Shown: positions 7,515-15,600 of the stretch, piece after piece
Position numbering within the stretch: position 1 is the stretch's first letter
Layout of the letters: each line of letters opens with the position of its first letter
Assembly (NCBI GenBank): GCA_022769005.1
Contig: JALEKK010000038.1
Location: 1-64,000, forward strand
Direction: 5' to 3'
Origin: Lachnospiraceae bacterium
GTDB taxonomy: Bacteria; Bacillota; Clostridia; Lachnospirales; Lachnospiraceae
DNA: 64,000 bases
The notes under the pieces: model-generated
Seen by the model: the letters and a program-made list of their open reading frames with translations, nothing else
Told to the model about the DNA's origin: nothing
Databases searched by the model: none
Made by a program: the position numbers and the translations under genes

Positions 7515-7598
7515 AAAAAAGACTTGTGCTCTGTTAAGAAGATTACCGAATAATCAAAATCGGATTCAACTTCTTAATATGATGTACAAGTCTTTTTT
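7515..7598. terminator. Large bidirectional terminator between nadE and hydG
   Basis: AAAAAAGACTTGT at 7515-7527 pairs with ACAAGTCTTTTTT at 7586-7598. Inner arms TTAAGAAG and CTTCTTAA extend the stem, with CCGA/CGGA at the tip. Confidence 0.85.
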
Positions 7599-7647
7599 AT
7601 CGGATAAAAATATATACAAAAAGTTTAATAATTAACGGAATATTTTA

Positions 7648-9096
7648 TCAGAATCGGAAATCTCTTCTGTTGGAATGTTCTATATCATAGAGATGTTCTT
7701 CCGTAATCTTCTTTACCTTTTCTTTCGGAATTTTATTCAGTTCCTGTTCGATAACTTCAAAGCCCTGATTTTTTGTTCCGTCCGATGCATAATCAACAAG
7801 GTATTCGGCAAGAGTCATGAGTGCGTTAGGGTGGCAGCAGTTAAGAATCTGACCGCTCTTGCAAAGTTCCATGAATCTGTCGCCGGTTCTTCCCTCTCTG
7901 TAACATGCCGTACAGAAAGAAGGAATGTGTCCGTTATCCATAAGCCATTGAACAACCTCATCAAGTGTCCTCTGATCGGATACGTCAAACTGTTCCGTAT
8001 CGTGAGGACGTTCATTTTCCGTATATCCGCCTACGCTGGTTCTGGAACCGCCGCTTAACTGTGAAATACCCGCGTGGAGCATTTTTGCGCGGACTTCCTC
8101 GTTTTCTCTGGTTGAAATAATCATACCCGTATACGGTACGGCGAGTCTTATACATGCCGCAATCTTTACGAACATATCATCGGAAAGAGAATTGTCAAAT
8201 TCGTCGGGATCAATATCATCGGCGGGTTTAACTCTCGGAACACTTATTGTATGAGGGCCTACGCCGAAGACTGCCTCAAGGTGTTCTGCATGCATAAGTA
8301 ATGCTGCGAATTCATATTGATAATTGTCAAGGCCGAATAATACACCGAGACCTACATCATCAATTCCCGCCTCCATGGCTCTGTCCATACTCTCCGTATG
8401 GTATGCATAATCATGTTTAGGTCCCGTCGGATGAAGTTCTTCATATGCTTTTTTATTATATGTCTCTTGGAAAAGGATATATGTTCCGATTCCGGCATCT
8501 CTGAGTTTTCTGTAATTCTCAACCGTTGTGGCGGCGATATTGACATTTACGCGGCGGATCTCACCGTTTTTATGCTTAATACTGTAGATTGTTTTAATTG
8601 ATTCAAGAACATAATCAATGGGATTATTAACGGGATCTTCGCCGCATTCGAGCGCAAGTCGTTTATGTCCCATGTCCTGAAGTGCAATAACTTCATTTCG
8701 TATTTCTTCCTGAGTAAGCTTCTTTCTCGGAATAGTTGTGTTTTTTGCGTGATACGGACAATAGAGACAACCGTTTATACAATAATTGGAAAGGTATAAA
8801 GGAGCAAACATAACAATTCTGTTGCCGTAGAATTTTAATTTGATGTCTTCTGCGATTTTGTATATTTCACTGTTAATTTCTTCGTCTTCACAGGCAAGGA
8901 GTACACTTGCTTCCCTGTGTGTAAGACCTTTGCAGACATATCCCGTAGAAGTTTTTATCGGCTTTGCTTTCTCGATGATGGAACGGATGAGTTCTAAATT
9001 ATTTTTGTTTTCCTGAGCATACTTTATTGTATCAAGAATTTCCCGTTCATTGATAAATTCTTCGGCTTTAGAAGAAGCCGGATTGTAATTAGCCAT
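7648..9096 (-). CDS. hydG: [FeFe]-hydrogenase H-cluster radical SAM maturase HydG
   Basis: HydG is a radical SAM tyrosine lyase that makes the CO and CN- ligands of the [FeFe]-hydrogenase H-cluster, releasing p-cresol. The radical SAM cluster motif is CINGCLYC (C106, C110, C113; Cx3Cx2C). The C-terminal auxiliary cluster motif Cx2Cx22C is also present (C395, C398, C421), which separates HydG from the thiamine enzyme ThiH. The length of 482 residues is normal. AAGGGGGA precedes the start on the minus strand. The other maturases (hydE, hydF) and the hydrogenase are not in this window, so the gene is solitary here. Its presence implies hydrogen metabolism by [FeFe]-hydrogenase. Confidence 0.95.
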   Translation of the reverse strand: MANYNPASSKAEEFINEREILDTIKYAQENKNNLELIRSIIEKAKPIKTSTGYVCKGLTHREASVLLACEDEEINSEIYKIAEDIKLKFYGNRIVMFAPLYLSNYCINGCLYCPYHAKNTTIPRKKLTQEEIRNEVIALQDMGHKRLALECGEDPVNNPIDYVLESIKTIYSIKHKNGEIRRVNVNIAATTVENYRKLRDAGIGTYILFQETYNKKAYEELHPTGPKHDYAYHTESMDRAMEAGIDDVGLGVLFGLDNYQYEFAALLMHAEHLEAVFGVGPHTISVPRVKPADDIDPDEFDNSLSDDMFVKIAACIRLAVPYTGMIISTRENEEVRAKMLHAGISQLSGGSRTSVGGYTENERPHDTEQFDVSDQRTLDEVVQWLMDNGHIPSFCTACYREGRTGDRFMELCKSGQILNCCHPNALMTLAEYLVDYASDGTKNQGFEVIEQELNKIPKEKVKKITEEHLYDIEHSNRRDFRF

Positions 9097-9153
9097 AGTT
9101 CCCCCTTAATTGATTTCTCTGATTTTATAATAAAAAGCCATAATGTATAAAAT

Positions 9154-9162
9154 ATTATAACA
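9154..9162 (-). promoter_or_regulatory. Extended -10 promoter for hydG
   Basis: On the minus strand this reads TGT-TATAAT, a consensus extended -10 about 60 bases before the hydG start. The -35 is poor. Confidence 0.5.
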
Positions 9163-9234
9163 GATTGAAGCAAAGAAATTGTTACACAAATCCGGTAATT
9201 TAATACATAAATTAAAGAATAATATACATAAATA

Positions 9235-9243
9235 TGGTAAAAT
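9235..9243 (+). promoter_or_regulatory. Extended -10 promoter for the coiled-coil/glycosyltransferase operon
   Basis: TGG-TAAAAT, 27 bases ahead of the start at 9270, leaving room for a short leader that carries the ribosome-binding site at 9256-9261. Confidence 0.4.
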
Positions 9244-9269
9244 ATAAAAAAAGTCAGGGGGTGCGAAAA

Positions 9270-9539
9270 ATGGACGGCAAGGATAAAATCAGGGAATATT
9301 ATCACTCTTTCAGAGAGTTTGCTGGTGAACAAAAACGAAAGATAGAAAATGTTATACAAAAAGAAAAAGATTTGAGGAAGCTTGACGACGTTGTAAAGAC
9401 AAACAATGAAAAATCCGAAAGCGAAATCAGCAGATTATGGGATGTTATTGAGAAAATGGACATCCAAATTAATGTTCTTGAAAATAAAGTTATGAAGTTG
9501 GAACAGAGATTAGAGGAAGCAGAAAAGAATGAAAAATAA
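9270..9539 (+). CDS. Small coiled-coil protein (89 aa) preceding a glycosyltransferase
   Basis: I do not recognise a named family. The protein is almost entirely charged and helical, with heptad-like patterns (IEKMDIQINVLENKVMKLEQ near residues 61-80), and has no signal peptide, membrane segment or cysteine. The ATG at 9270 is preferred because AGGGGG lies at 9256-9261; an in-frame start at 9234 lacks such a site. The gene overlaps the following glycosyltransferase by 11 bases, so the two are translationally coupled. A partner or scaffold of the glycosyltransferase is a reasonable guess. It could also be a split-off N-terminal coiled coil of a once fused enzyme. Confidence 0.7.
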   Translation: MDGKDKIREYYHSFREFAGEQKRKIENVIQKEKDLRKLDDVVKTNNEKSESEISRLWDVIEKMDIQINVLENKVMKLEQRLEEAEKNEK

Positions 9540-10731
9540 AAAGGTTTGCTTTGTTATTCAAAGATACGGTGAAGAAGTTAACGGCGGAGCGGAGCAGCAT
9601 TGCCGTTTTCTGGCGGAACGCATGGCTGAGTTTTGTAATATTGATGTTCTTACAACTAAGGCAAAGGATTACATAACCTGGAAAAACGAATATAAAGAGG
9701 ATATAGAGTGGCTTAATAATGTCAAAATAAGAAGATTCGGAGTGACTGCCGAAAGAAATACGGATACATTTTCAAATGTATCCATGTCTTTGAGAAATAA
9801 TTATTCGGGAGATGAAGAACTTCAGGAAGAAGTTGAGAATTTGTGGATAGACGAGCAGGGACCTCTCGTTCCGGATTTGGTTAAATATATAAAAGAACAC
9901 AAAGACGATTATGATGTATTCGTGTTTTTTACATATTTATATTATCCTACAGTGAAAGGTCTTCCGGAGGTAGCCGATAAGTCAATTCTTTTACCTCTTG
10001 CCCATGATGAATATGAACTCTATATAGGTATATTTAAAAAGCTGTTCAGTCTTCCGAGAGCGTTCTTTTTTAATACCGAAGAAGAAAGGAATCTTGTTCG
10101 TCATGTATTCAAAAATTACGGTATACCTTATCTGATAGGTGGTGTCGGCGTCGATCTTCCCGAACACATTGATGTGGAAGGATTCAAGAAAAAATACAAT
10201 CTGGACAGGTATATTACTTATGTGGGAAGAGTAAGCGAATCCAAAAATGTGGGTCAGCTTCTTGATTATTTTGAAAAATATAAAGAAGAACAGTGCAATG
10301 ATTGCACCGACAATCTTAAACTGGTGCTTGTGGGCAAAACGGAAATTGATATTGAAGGACGGAATGATGTTATTTCTCTCGGTTTTATCGATGAAGATGA
10401 AAAGTATGCGGCTATTGCCGGCTCCGTTGCCCTTGTTCAGCCATCGAAATATGAAAGCCTTTCGATGGTGGTTCTTGAAAGCTTTAAACTTTCACGCCCG
10501 GTTATCGTAAACGGAGAGTGTAAGGTTTTGAAAGGACATATTGACAGATCCGACGGCGGATATTGTTATTACAATTACGATGAATTTAAAGATGCTCTTT
10601 ATAATTTGGAAAATGACGCCTCAAAGAACAGAAGTCTCGGTAAAAACGGCCTTAAATATGTAAATGCAAATTATGACTGGAATGATATTTGTCACAAATT
10701 AATGTATTTAATAAATGAGATTGCAAATTAA
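9529..10731 (+). CDS. Glycosyltransferase, GT4-like (GT-B fold)
   Basis: A 400-residue cytoplasmic glycosyltransferase of GT-B fold. The N-terminal half begins KVCFVIQRYGEEVNGGAEQH, resembling the acceptor-domain start of GT4 enzymes. The donor half has YVGRVSESKNVGQLLDYF and PSKYESLSMVVLESF, which is the E-x7-E signature that contacts the nucleotide sugar. The donor and acceptor are unknown; surface polysaccharide or glycolipid synthesis is typical of the family. It overlaps the coiled-coil gene upstream and lies 21 bases before a fused ABC transporter gene, so an export-linked role is possible but unproven. Confidence 0.85.
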   Translation: MKNKKVCFVIQRYGEEVNGGAEQHCRFLAERMAEFCNIDVLTTKAKDYITWKNEYKEDIEWLNNVKIRRFGVTAERNTDTFSNVSMSLRNNYSGDEELQEEVENLWIDEQGPLVPDLVKYIKEHKDDYDVFVFFTYLYYPTVKGLPEVADKSILLPLAHDEYELYIGIFKKLFSLPRAFFFNTEEERNLVRHVFKNYGIPYLIGGVGVDLPEHIDVEGFKKKYNLDRYITYVGRVSESKNVGQLLDYFEKYKEEQCNDCTDNLKLVLVGKTEIDIEGRNDVISLGFIDEDEKYAAIAGSVALVQPSKYESLSMVVLESFKLSRPVIVNGECKVLKGHIDRSDGGYCYYNYDEFKDALYNLENDASKNRSLGKNGLKYVNANYDWNDICHKLMYLINEIAN

Positions 10732-10752
10732 GCAGGAATACGGGGTGATGTC

Positions 10753-13464
10753 GTGCTTGAATTAAAGGATGTTGTAAGAGAGTATAATACCGGAGGTTTT
10801 GTTAATCACGCTTTAGATCATGTAAGCATTAAGTTTCGTGACAGTGAATTTGTAGCTGTTCTCGGACCGTCAGGTTCGGGTAAAACGACAATGTTGAACA
10901 TAATAGGCGGATTGGATCATTTTACATCCGGAGATCTGCTTATTAACGGAGTTTCAACCAAGGATTATAAGGATAAGGATTGGGACGCATACAGAAATCA
11001 TTCTGTCGGATTTGTTTTTCAATCTTACAATCTTATAGGTCACCAAACCGTTTTATCCAATGTTGAGCTTGCGCTTACAATAGCCGGAGTGTCTCCGGCC
11101 GAAAGAAAAAGGCGGGCTGCAGAGGCTTTGGAGAAGGTCGGGCTTAAAGAACATATAAACAAGAAGCCTAATCAGCTTTCCGGAGGACAGATGCAGAGAG
11201 TTGCCATTGCAAGAGCGCTTGTCAACGATCCGGAGATTGTACTTGCCGATGAGCCTACCGGGGCTCTTGATACGGAAACGGGCATTCAGATAATGGAACT
11301 GCTTAAAGAAGTATCAAAGGACAGACTTGTGGTTATGGTAACTCATAACCCTGAACTGGCACAGGATTATGCCACAAGAATAATTTCCATAACCGACGGA
11401 AAAATTAAGTCTGATTCAAATCCCGTGGAATTAAGTGAAATAACTGAAAATAAGAGCGTGCGTAGGAATAAAGTCGGAATGAGCCTTGGAACGGCATTTA
11501 AGCTCAGCCTAAATAACCTGAAAACAAAAAAGGGAAGGACAATTCTTACGTCTGTTGCGGGATCTATAGGTATTGTGGGTATCGCGCTTATTTTATCGCT
11601 TTCTTCCGGCGTAAATGATTATATGGATACACTTCAAAAGGATACCCTTAGTTCATATCCTTTACTTATACAGTCCCAAACGGTTGATTTATCATCAATA
11701 ACATCATCGGGATTTACAAGTAATCCTAACGCCGGTAAGACGGAGAGAGAGGGAGTATACGGATCTGTCAGCGGGTTAAGGGGCTTTAACATCATCAGGA
11801 ATAATTTGTCGGCATTTAAAAAGTATATTGACAACCCTGATTCCGATATTCATAAGTACATAGGAGAAAACGGTGTATCATATGAATATGACATGACATT
11901 TACTGTTCTTTCAAAAGATTCAAAGGGTGAATATATTGACTCCTCAAGTTCTCCCAGTGACGGAAGTACTACCGGCGGGACATTAAGCATGATGTCGTCT
12001 CTGATAGGAAGAAGTAATACTGAGAAGTCAACGATTTTTTCCGAAATACCTTCAAACAGAGATAAAACGGGCGTTAATGCGACCATGACTGAAGGTTACA
12101 GTGTGGTGAGCGGAAGATGGCCTACAGAATACAACGAAGCCGTACTGTTTTTGGATGAAGCCAATTCCATAACACTTTCGCAGGCATACAGCATGGGGCT
12201 GATTACGCAGGATGAATATGATGACTATGCGGATAAAGCTGATGTAAATACCAGCGATTTTGAAATTATATCGGATTATTCAAAGGTTATCGGTAAAGAA
12301 TATTACATGATTCCTACATGTGAATTTTATAAGAGCAGTGGTAACGGAACATTTTATAAAGAAGAATTGTCATCTCTCAATCAAAAAGATTACCTTGACA
12401 AATCAATTCCGTTTAAGATAGTGGGAATTGTAAAATCAAAGGGAAGAAACGGCGGTTCCACATTTGATACACCTATAGGCTTTACATCTAAAATGACTGA
12501 TCGCATTTATGATATTGAATCGCAATCCGATGTCGTAAAGGCACAATTGGAAAGCAAAGATAAGAGTGTAATAACCGGAACCAAATTCAATGTATCTACC
12601 GATGAAGAGAAGGTGGAGGCGGCGAAAAGTTATTTAAAGGAGCTTCCGGACAGTAAAAAAGTTCAGACTTATACATTGATTGCGGCGAATTCCAAACAGC
12701 CTGTTCAGCCGAATGCGGGAATGGTTCCGCAGACATTGACAAACGGAGCGACATATGAATCAATGATGGCTGCGGCCTTGGATAATTGGGTTGATACCAC
12801 ATCGGATGAAGAAGCGTTATTGAGTATTTATAAAGATTACATAGGAAATATTACTTACGAAGATACTCTTAATAAATTGGGTATGATAGATAAGGACAAT
12901 CCTTCATCCATTAATATTTATACGGATAGCTTTGAATCCAAAGACAAGCTGATTAATGCAATAAATGATTATAATAAAACCGTTCCCGAAAATGAAAAAA
13001 TTACGTTTACGGATTATGTAGCCGTGATAGCTAATTCGGTAACAAGTATGGTTACCGTAATTTCTGCGGTACTTATAGCCTTTGTATCCATATCCCTGGT
13101 GGTTTCTTCCATAATGATCGGAATTATTACACATATTTCCGTATTGGAACGAACAAAAGAGATAGGTATTTTAAGGGCACTGGGAGCGTCCAGATCCAAC
13201 ATTGCTCAGGTATTTAACGCAGAGACAATCATTATCGGATTATTCTCCGGAGGAATAGGTATAGGAGTCGGATATTTGTTGGATATACCTGCCACGGCAA
13301 TAATCAGAAGTGTTGTGGAAGAAGCAAATGTTACTGTGGTACTTAATCCGGTTCACGCAATTATTCTTGTAGGAATAAGCGTTTTGGTAACATTTATAGG
13401 CGGATTGCTTCCGGCGGGAAGGGCTGCCAAGAAAGACCCTGTGGAAGCTTTAAGAAGCGAATAA
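10753..13464 (+). CDS. MacB-like ABC transporter, ATPase fused to FtsX-type permease
   Basis: A 903-residue fusion. Residues 1-~225 are an ABC ATPase: Walker A GPSGSGKTT, signature LSGGQMQRVAIARAL, Walker B and D-loop VLADEPTGALD, H-loop THN. Residues ~260-280 form the first transmembrane helix of an FtsX/MacB permease. A large extracytoplasmic domain follows, and three more helices from ~755 enclose the motif LERTKEIGILRALGAS. MacB-type proteins couple ATP hydrolysis to transport or signalling across the membrane and usually work as dimers. The start is GTG at 10753 behind GGGGTGA. It closes an operon with a coiled-coil protein and a glycosyltransferase. The cargo is unknown. Confidence 0.88.
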   Translation: MLELKDVVREYNTGGFVNHALDHVSIKFRDSEFVAVLGPSGSGKTTMLNIIGGLDHFTSGDLLINGVSTKDYKDKDWDAYRNHSVGFVFQSYNLIGHQTVLSNVELALTIAGVSPAERKRRAAEALEKVGLKEHINKKPNQLSGGQMQRVAIARALVNDPEIVLADEPTGALDTETGIQIMELLKEVSKDRLVVMVTHNPELAQDYATRIISITDGKIKSDSNPVELSEITENKSVRRNKVGMSLGTAFKLSLNNLKTKKGRTILTSVAGSIGIVGIALILSLSSGVNDYMDTLQKDTLSSYPLLIQSQTVDLSSITSSGFTSNPNAGKTEREGVYGSVSGLRGFNIIRNNLSAFKKYIDNPDSDIHKYIGENGVSYEYDMTFTVLSKDSKGEYIDSSSSPSDGSTTGGTLSMMSSLIGRSNTEKSTIFSEIPSNRDKTGVNATMTEGYSVVSGRWPTEYNEAVLFLDEANSITLSQAYSMGLITQDEYDDYADKADVNTSDFEIISDYSKVIGKEYYMIPTCEFYKSSGNGTFYKEELSSLNQKDYLDKSIPFKIVGIVKSKGRNGGSTFDTPIGFTSKMTDRIYDIESQSDVVKAQLESKDKSVITGTKFNVSTDEEKVEAAKSYLKELPDSKKVQTYTLIAANSKQPVQPNAGMVPQTLTNGATYESMMAAALDNWVDTTSDEEALLSIYKDYIGNITYEDTLNKLGMIDKDNPSSINIYTDSFESKDKLINAINDYNKTVPENEKITFTDYVAVIANSVTSMVTVISAVLIAFVSISLVVSSIMIGIITHISVLERTKEIGILRALGASRSNIAQVFNAETIIIGLFSGGIGIGVGYLLDIPATAIIRSVVEEANVTVVLNPVHAIILVGISVLVTFIGGLLPAGRAAKKDPVEALRSE

Positions 13465-13503
13465 GTTTTTTCAAAACGATTAAATATTAATTATTAATTT
13501 TTT

Positions 13504-13549
13504 GCGGAAGCATTTGCCGAGTAAAACGGTTATATGCTTCCGTTTTTTT
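13504..13549 (+). terminator. Rho-independent terminator after the fused ABC transporter gene
   Basis: CGGAAGCAT (13505-13513) pairs with ATGCTTCCG (13534-13542), followed by seven T. Confidence 0.85.
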
Positions 13550-13701
13550 ACATATGCCTATTTATGGCTTGAAATGTTTAAAACTTACGATAATTGTAGT
13601 AGAATACTTTTATAAATATTTACAATACGAAAGGAAAAGTATACATTTCTTTAATTGCATTAATACAGTATGCAATTTTGTTATTTATATGGATATCTGC
13701 G

Positions 13702-14352
13702 ATGATAAAAGATGATTTAAAGAGAGATATTATTTATTACTTTAAAAAGCAATATGATTTGGGAATGCTCAATACGTTTGAAGGAAATATAACCGTAAGA
13801 ATACCTGACAGCGAGAACTTTCTTGTAACTCCCACACAGCAGGATAAAGAGAAAATTACTCCAGACATGATATTGGAAGTTGATAAGAACGGCAATCTTG
13901 TGGAAGAATCGAAGTGGAAGCCTTCAAGTGAACTTGGTATGCATCTTAAGATTTATGAACTTCGTCCGGACATAAGTGCCGTAGTACACAATCACAGCAC
14001 GTATGCAACGGCATTTGCACTGGTCGGAAGGCCGATATCAAACGAAATGGCTGAAGGGTATATGTATTACGGCGGAGACATTCCGGTTTGCCCGTACGGC
14101 AGACCGGGAACACCTGCGGTTTATGCTCATTTTGAAAAATATTTCCTGGATAAGGATAAAGATGTGGTACTGCTTGCCAACCACGGACTTGTTGCGGCCG
14201 GTAAAAGCGTAAGCCAGGCCTTCAGTAAGGCAGAAGCCGTTGAGAAGCTGGCTCAGATTGTTATTGCTTCTGAAGCTCTCGGACCGGATCTTCCTCTTTC
14301 CGCCATAGAAAAAGAAAAGTTGCTTGAGGTTTACAGAGCGAGAAAGGATTAA
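13702..14352 (+). CDS. Class II aldolase (DHAP-shunt type, FucA-like)
   Basis: A 216-residue Zn2+ aldolase of the class II aldolase/adducin family; E. coli FucA has 215. The active-site set is intact: E77 in SSELG, H96 and H98 in VVHNHSTYA, and H161 in ANHGLVAAG. It directly precedes mtnK and mtnA. In the known DHAP shunt the aldolase in this context (Ald2) cleaves 5-methylthioribulose-1-phosphate or 5-deoxyribulose-1-phosphate to DHAP and an aldehyde. That role is inferred from neighbours; L-fuculose-phosphate aldolase is the alternative. The ATG at 13702 matches the FucA N-terminus but has no good ribosome-binding site; the strong GAAAGGAAAAG at 13629-13639 is too far upstream, leaving the true start uncertain. 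Confidence 0.82.
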   Translation: MIKDDLKRDIIYYFKKQYDLGMLNTFEGNITVRIPDSENFLVTPTQQDKEKITPDMILEVDKNGNLVEESKWKPSSELGMHLKIYELRPDISAVVHNHSTYATAFALVGRPISNEMAEGYMYYGGDIPVCPYGRPGTPAVYAHFEKYFLDKDKDVVLLANHGLVAAGKSVSQAFSKAEAVEKLAQIVIASEALGPDLPLSAIEKEKLLEVYRARKD

Positions 14353-14356
14353 TCTT

Positions 14357-15577
14357 ATGTATGATAAGTATTTTTTGATGTCAGAATCGGATATTGAAGG
14401 ATATATAAGAGAAAAGCTTCCGGAATATTTTGACAGTGAAGATAAACTTGTATGTAAGGAAATAGGCGACGGTAATCTTAATTATGTTTTCAGGCTCGTT
14501 AATGAGAATGGCAAGAGTATAATAATTAAACAGGCCGGGGAGGAACTTAGGATTTCAAAGGATCTTAAGCTGTCCACTGACAGAGGCAGAATAGAAGCCA
14601 ACGTCCTTAGATTGCAGGCAGAATTTGCTCCGGGATATGTACCTAAAGTTTTTTTATATGATGAAGTAATGTGTGTTCAGGTCATGGAAGATATGATAGG
14701 ACACGGCATGATGAGAACAGAATTGTTAAAGGGGAATGTGTTCCCTCTTTTTGCGGAACAGATTTCGGATTTCCTTGCAAAAACTCTGATTTTATCCGGC
14801 GACATTGTTATGAATCATATGGAAAAAAAGAAACTTGTCGGAAGATTTATCAATCCGGATTTATGTGATCTTACCGAACATCTTGTGTTTTCGGAACCTT
14901 ATTCGGACTATAATAATAGAAACAATCCTTTCGAAAAAAACAGGGAATTTATTGCAAAGAATATTTATTCAGATGAAAGCTTAAAGGCAAGAGCGGCCGA
15001 ACTTAAATATAAATTTATGAACAATGCGGATTCTCTTATCCACGGGGATTTGCACACAGGCTCAATATTCATTAATAAGGATCATTTATATGTATTCGAT
15101 CCTGAATTCGCGTTTTACGGTCCTGCCGGTTATGACATCGGTAATATCCTAGCCAATCTGCTGTTTGCATATGAACATGCAGACAAAGTATTATCCGAAA
15201 AAAACGATATTGATGCGGAATTATTTAAAAAGTGGATTTTGGACACTGTCAGAGGCATCATAGATTTGTTTTTAGAAAAATCAAATGTATTATATGATGA
15301 AAAATGTTCTGACATTATGGCTGACAATATAATATTTAAGAATAAATATATGGAAAATATTCTTAAGGACACCGCAGGGTATGCAGGAACGGAGATAATA
15401 AGAAGAATAGTCGGAATGGCAAAGGTAAAGGATATCACATCCATTGAAGATGAGGAAAAACGAGCCGTTTCGGAGCGCAAATTATTGTTGTTTGCAAAAA
15501 CACTTATGTCGGAAAGCGATATTTTTGCGAACGGCAAAAGTTATGTCGACAAATGGCTTGATTTGAACGTGATGTAA
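14357..15577 (+). CDS. mtnK: S-methyl-5-thioribose kinase
   Basis: A 406-residue kinase that phosphorylates 5-methylthioribose, and in some bacteria 5-deoxyribose, on C1. It belongs to the protein-kinase-like/APH fold. The catalytic segment SLIHGDLHTGSIF and the metal-binding DPEFAFYGPAGYDIG are near-diagnostic of MtnK. The start at 14357 has AGAAAGG at proper spacing and lies 4 bases after the aldolase stop; a longer frame that overlaps the aldolase gene was rejected. mtnA follows after 23 bases. No methylthioadenosine nucleosidase or phosphorylase gene is adjacent, so the sugar must come from an enzyme encoded elsewhere. Confidence 0.93.
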   Translation: MYDKYFLMSESDIEGYIREKLPEYFDSEDKLVCKEIGDGNLNYVFRLVNENGKSIIIKQAGEELRISKDLKLSTDRGRIEANVLRLQAEFAPGYVPKVFLYDEVMCVQVMEDMIGHGMMRTELLKGNVFPLFAEQISDFLAKTLILSGDIVMNHMEKKKLVGRFINPDLCDLTEHLVFSEPYSDYNNRNNPFEKNREFIAKNIYSDESLKARAAELKYKFMNNADSLIHGDLHTGSIFINKDHLYVFDPEFAFYGPAGYDIGNILANLLFAYEHADKVLSEKNDIDAELFKKWILDTVRGIIDLFLEKSNVLYDEKCSDIMADNIIFKNKYMENILKDTAGYAGTEIIRRIVGMAKVKDITSIEDEEKRAVSERKLLLFAKTLMSESDIFANGKSYVDKWLDLNVM

Positions 15578-15600
15578 ATCAACACATAAGGAGATTAATC

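Noticed and set aside
7648..9096. Thiamine enzyme ThiH instead of HydG
   Set aside because: The C-terminal Cx2Cx22C motif is present, and ThiH lacks it; no thiamine genes are adjacent.
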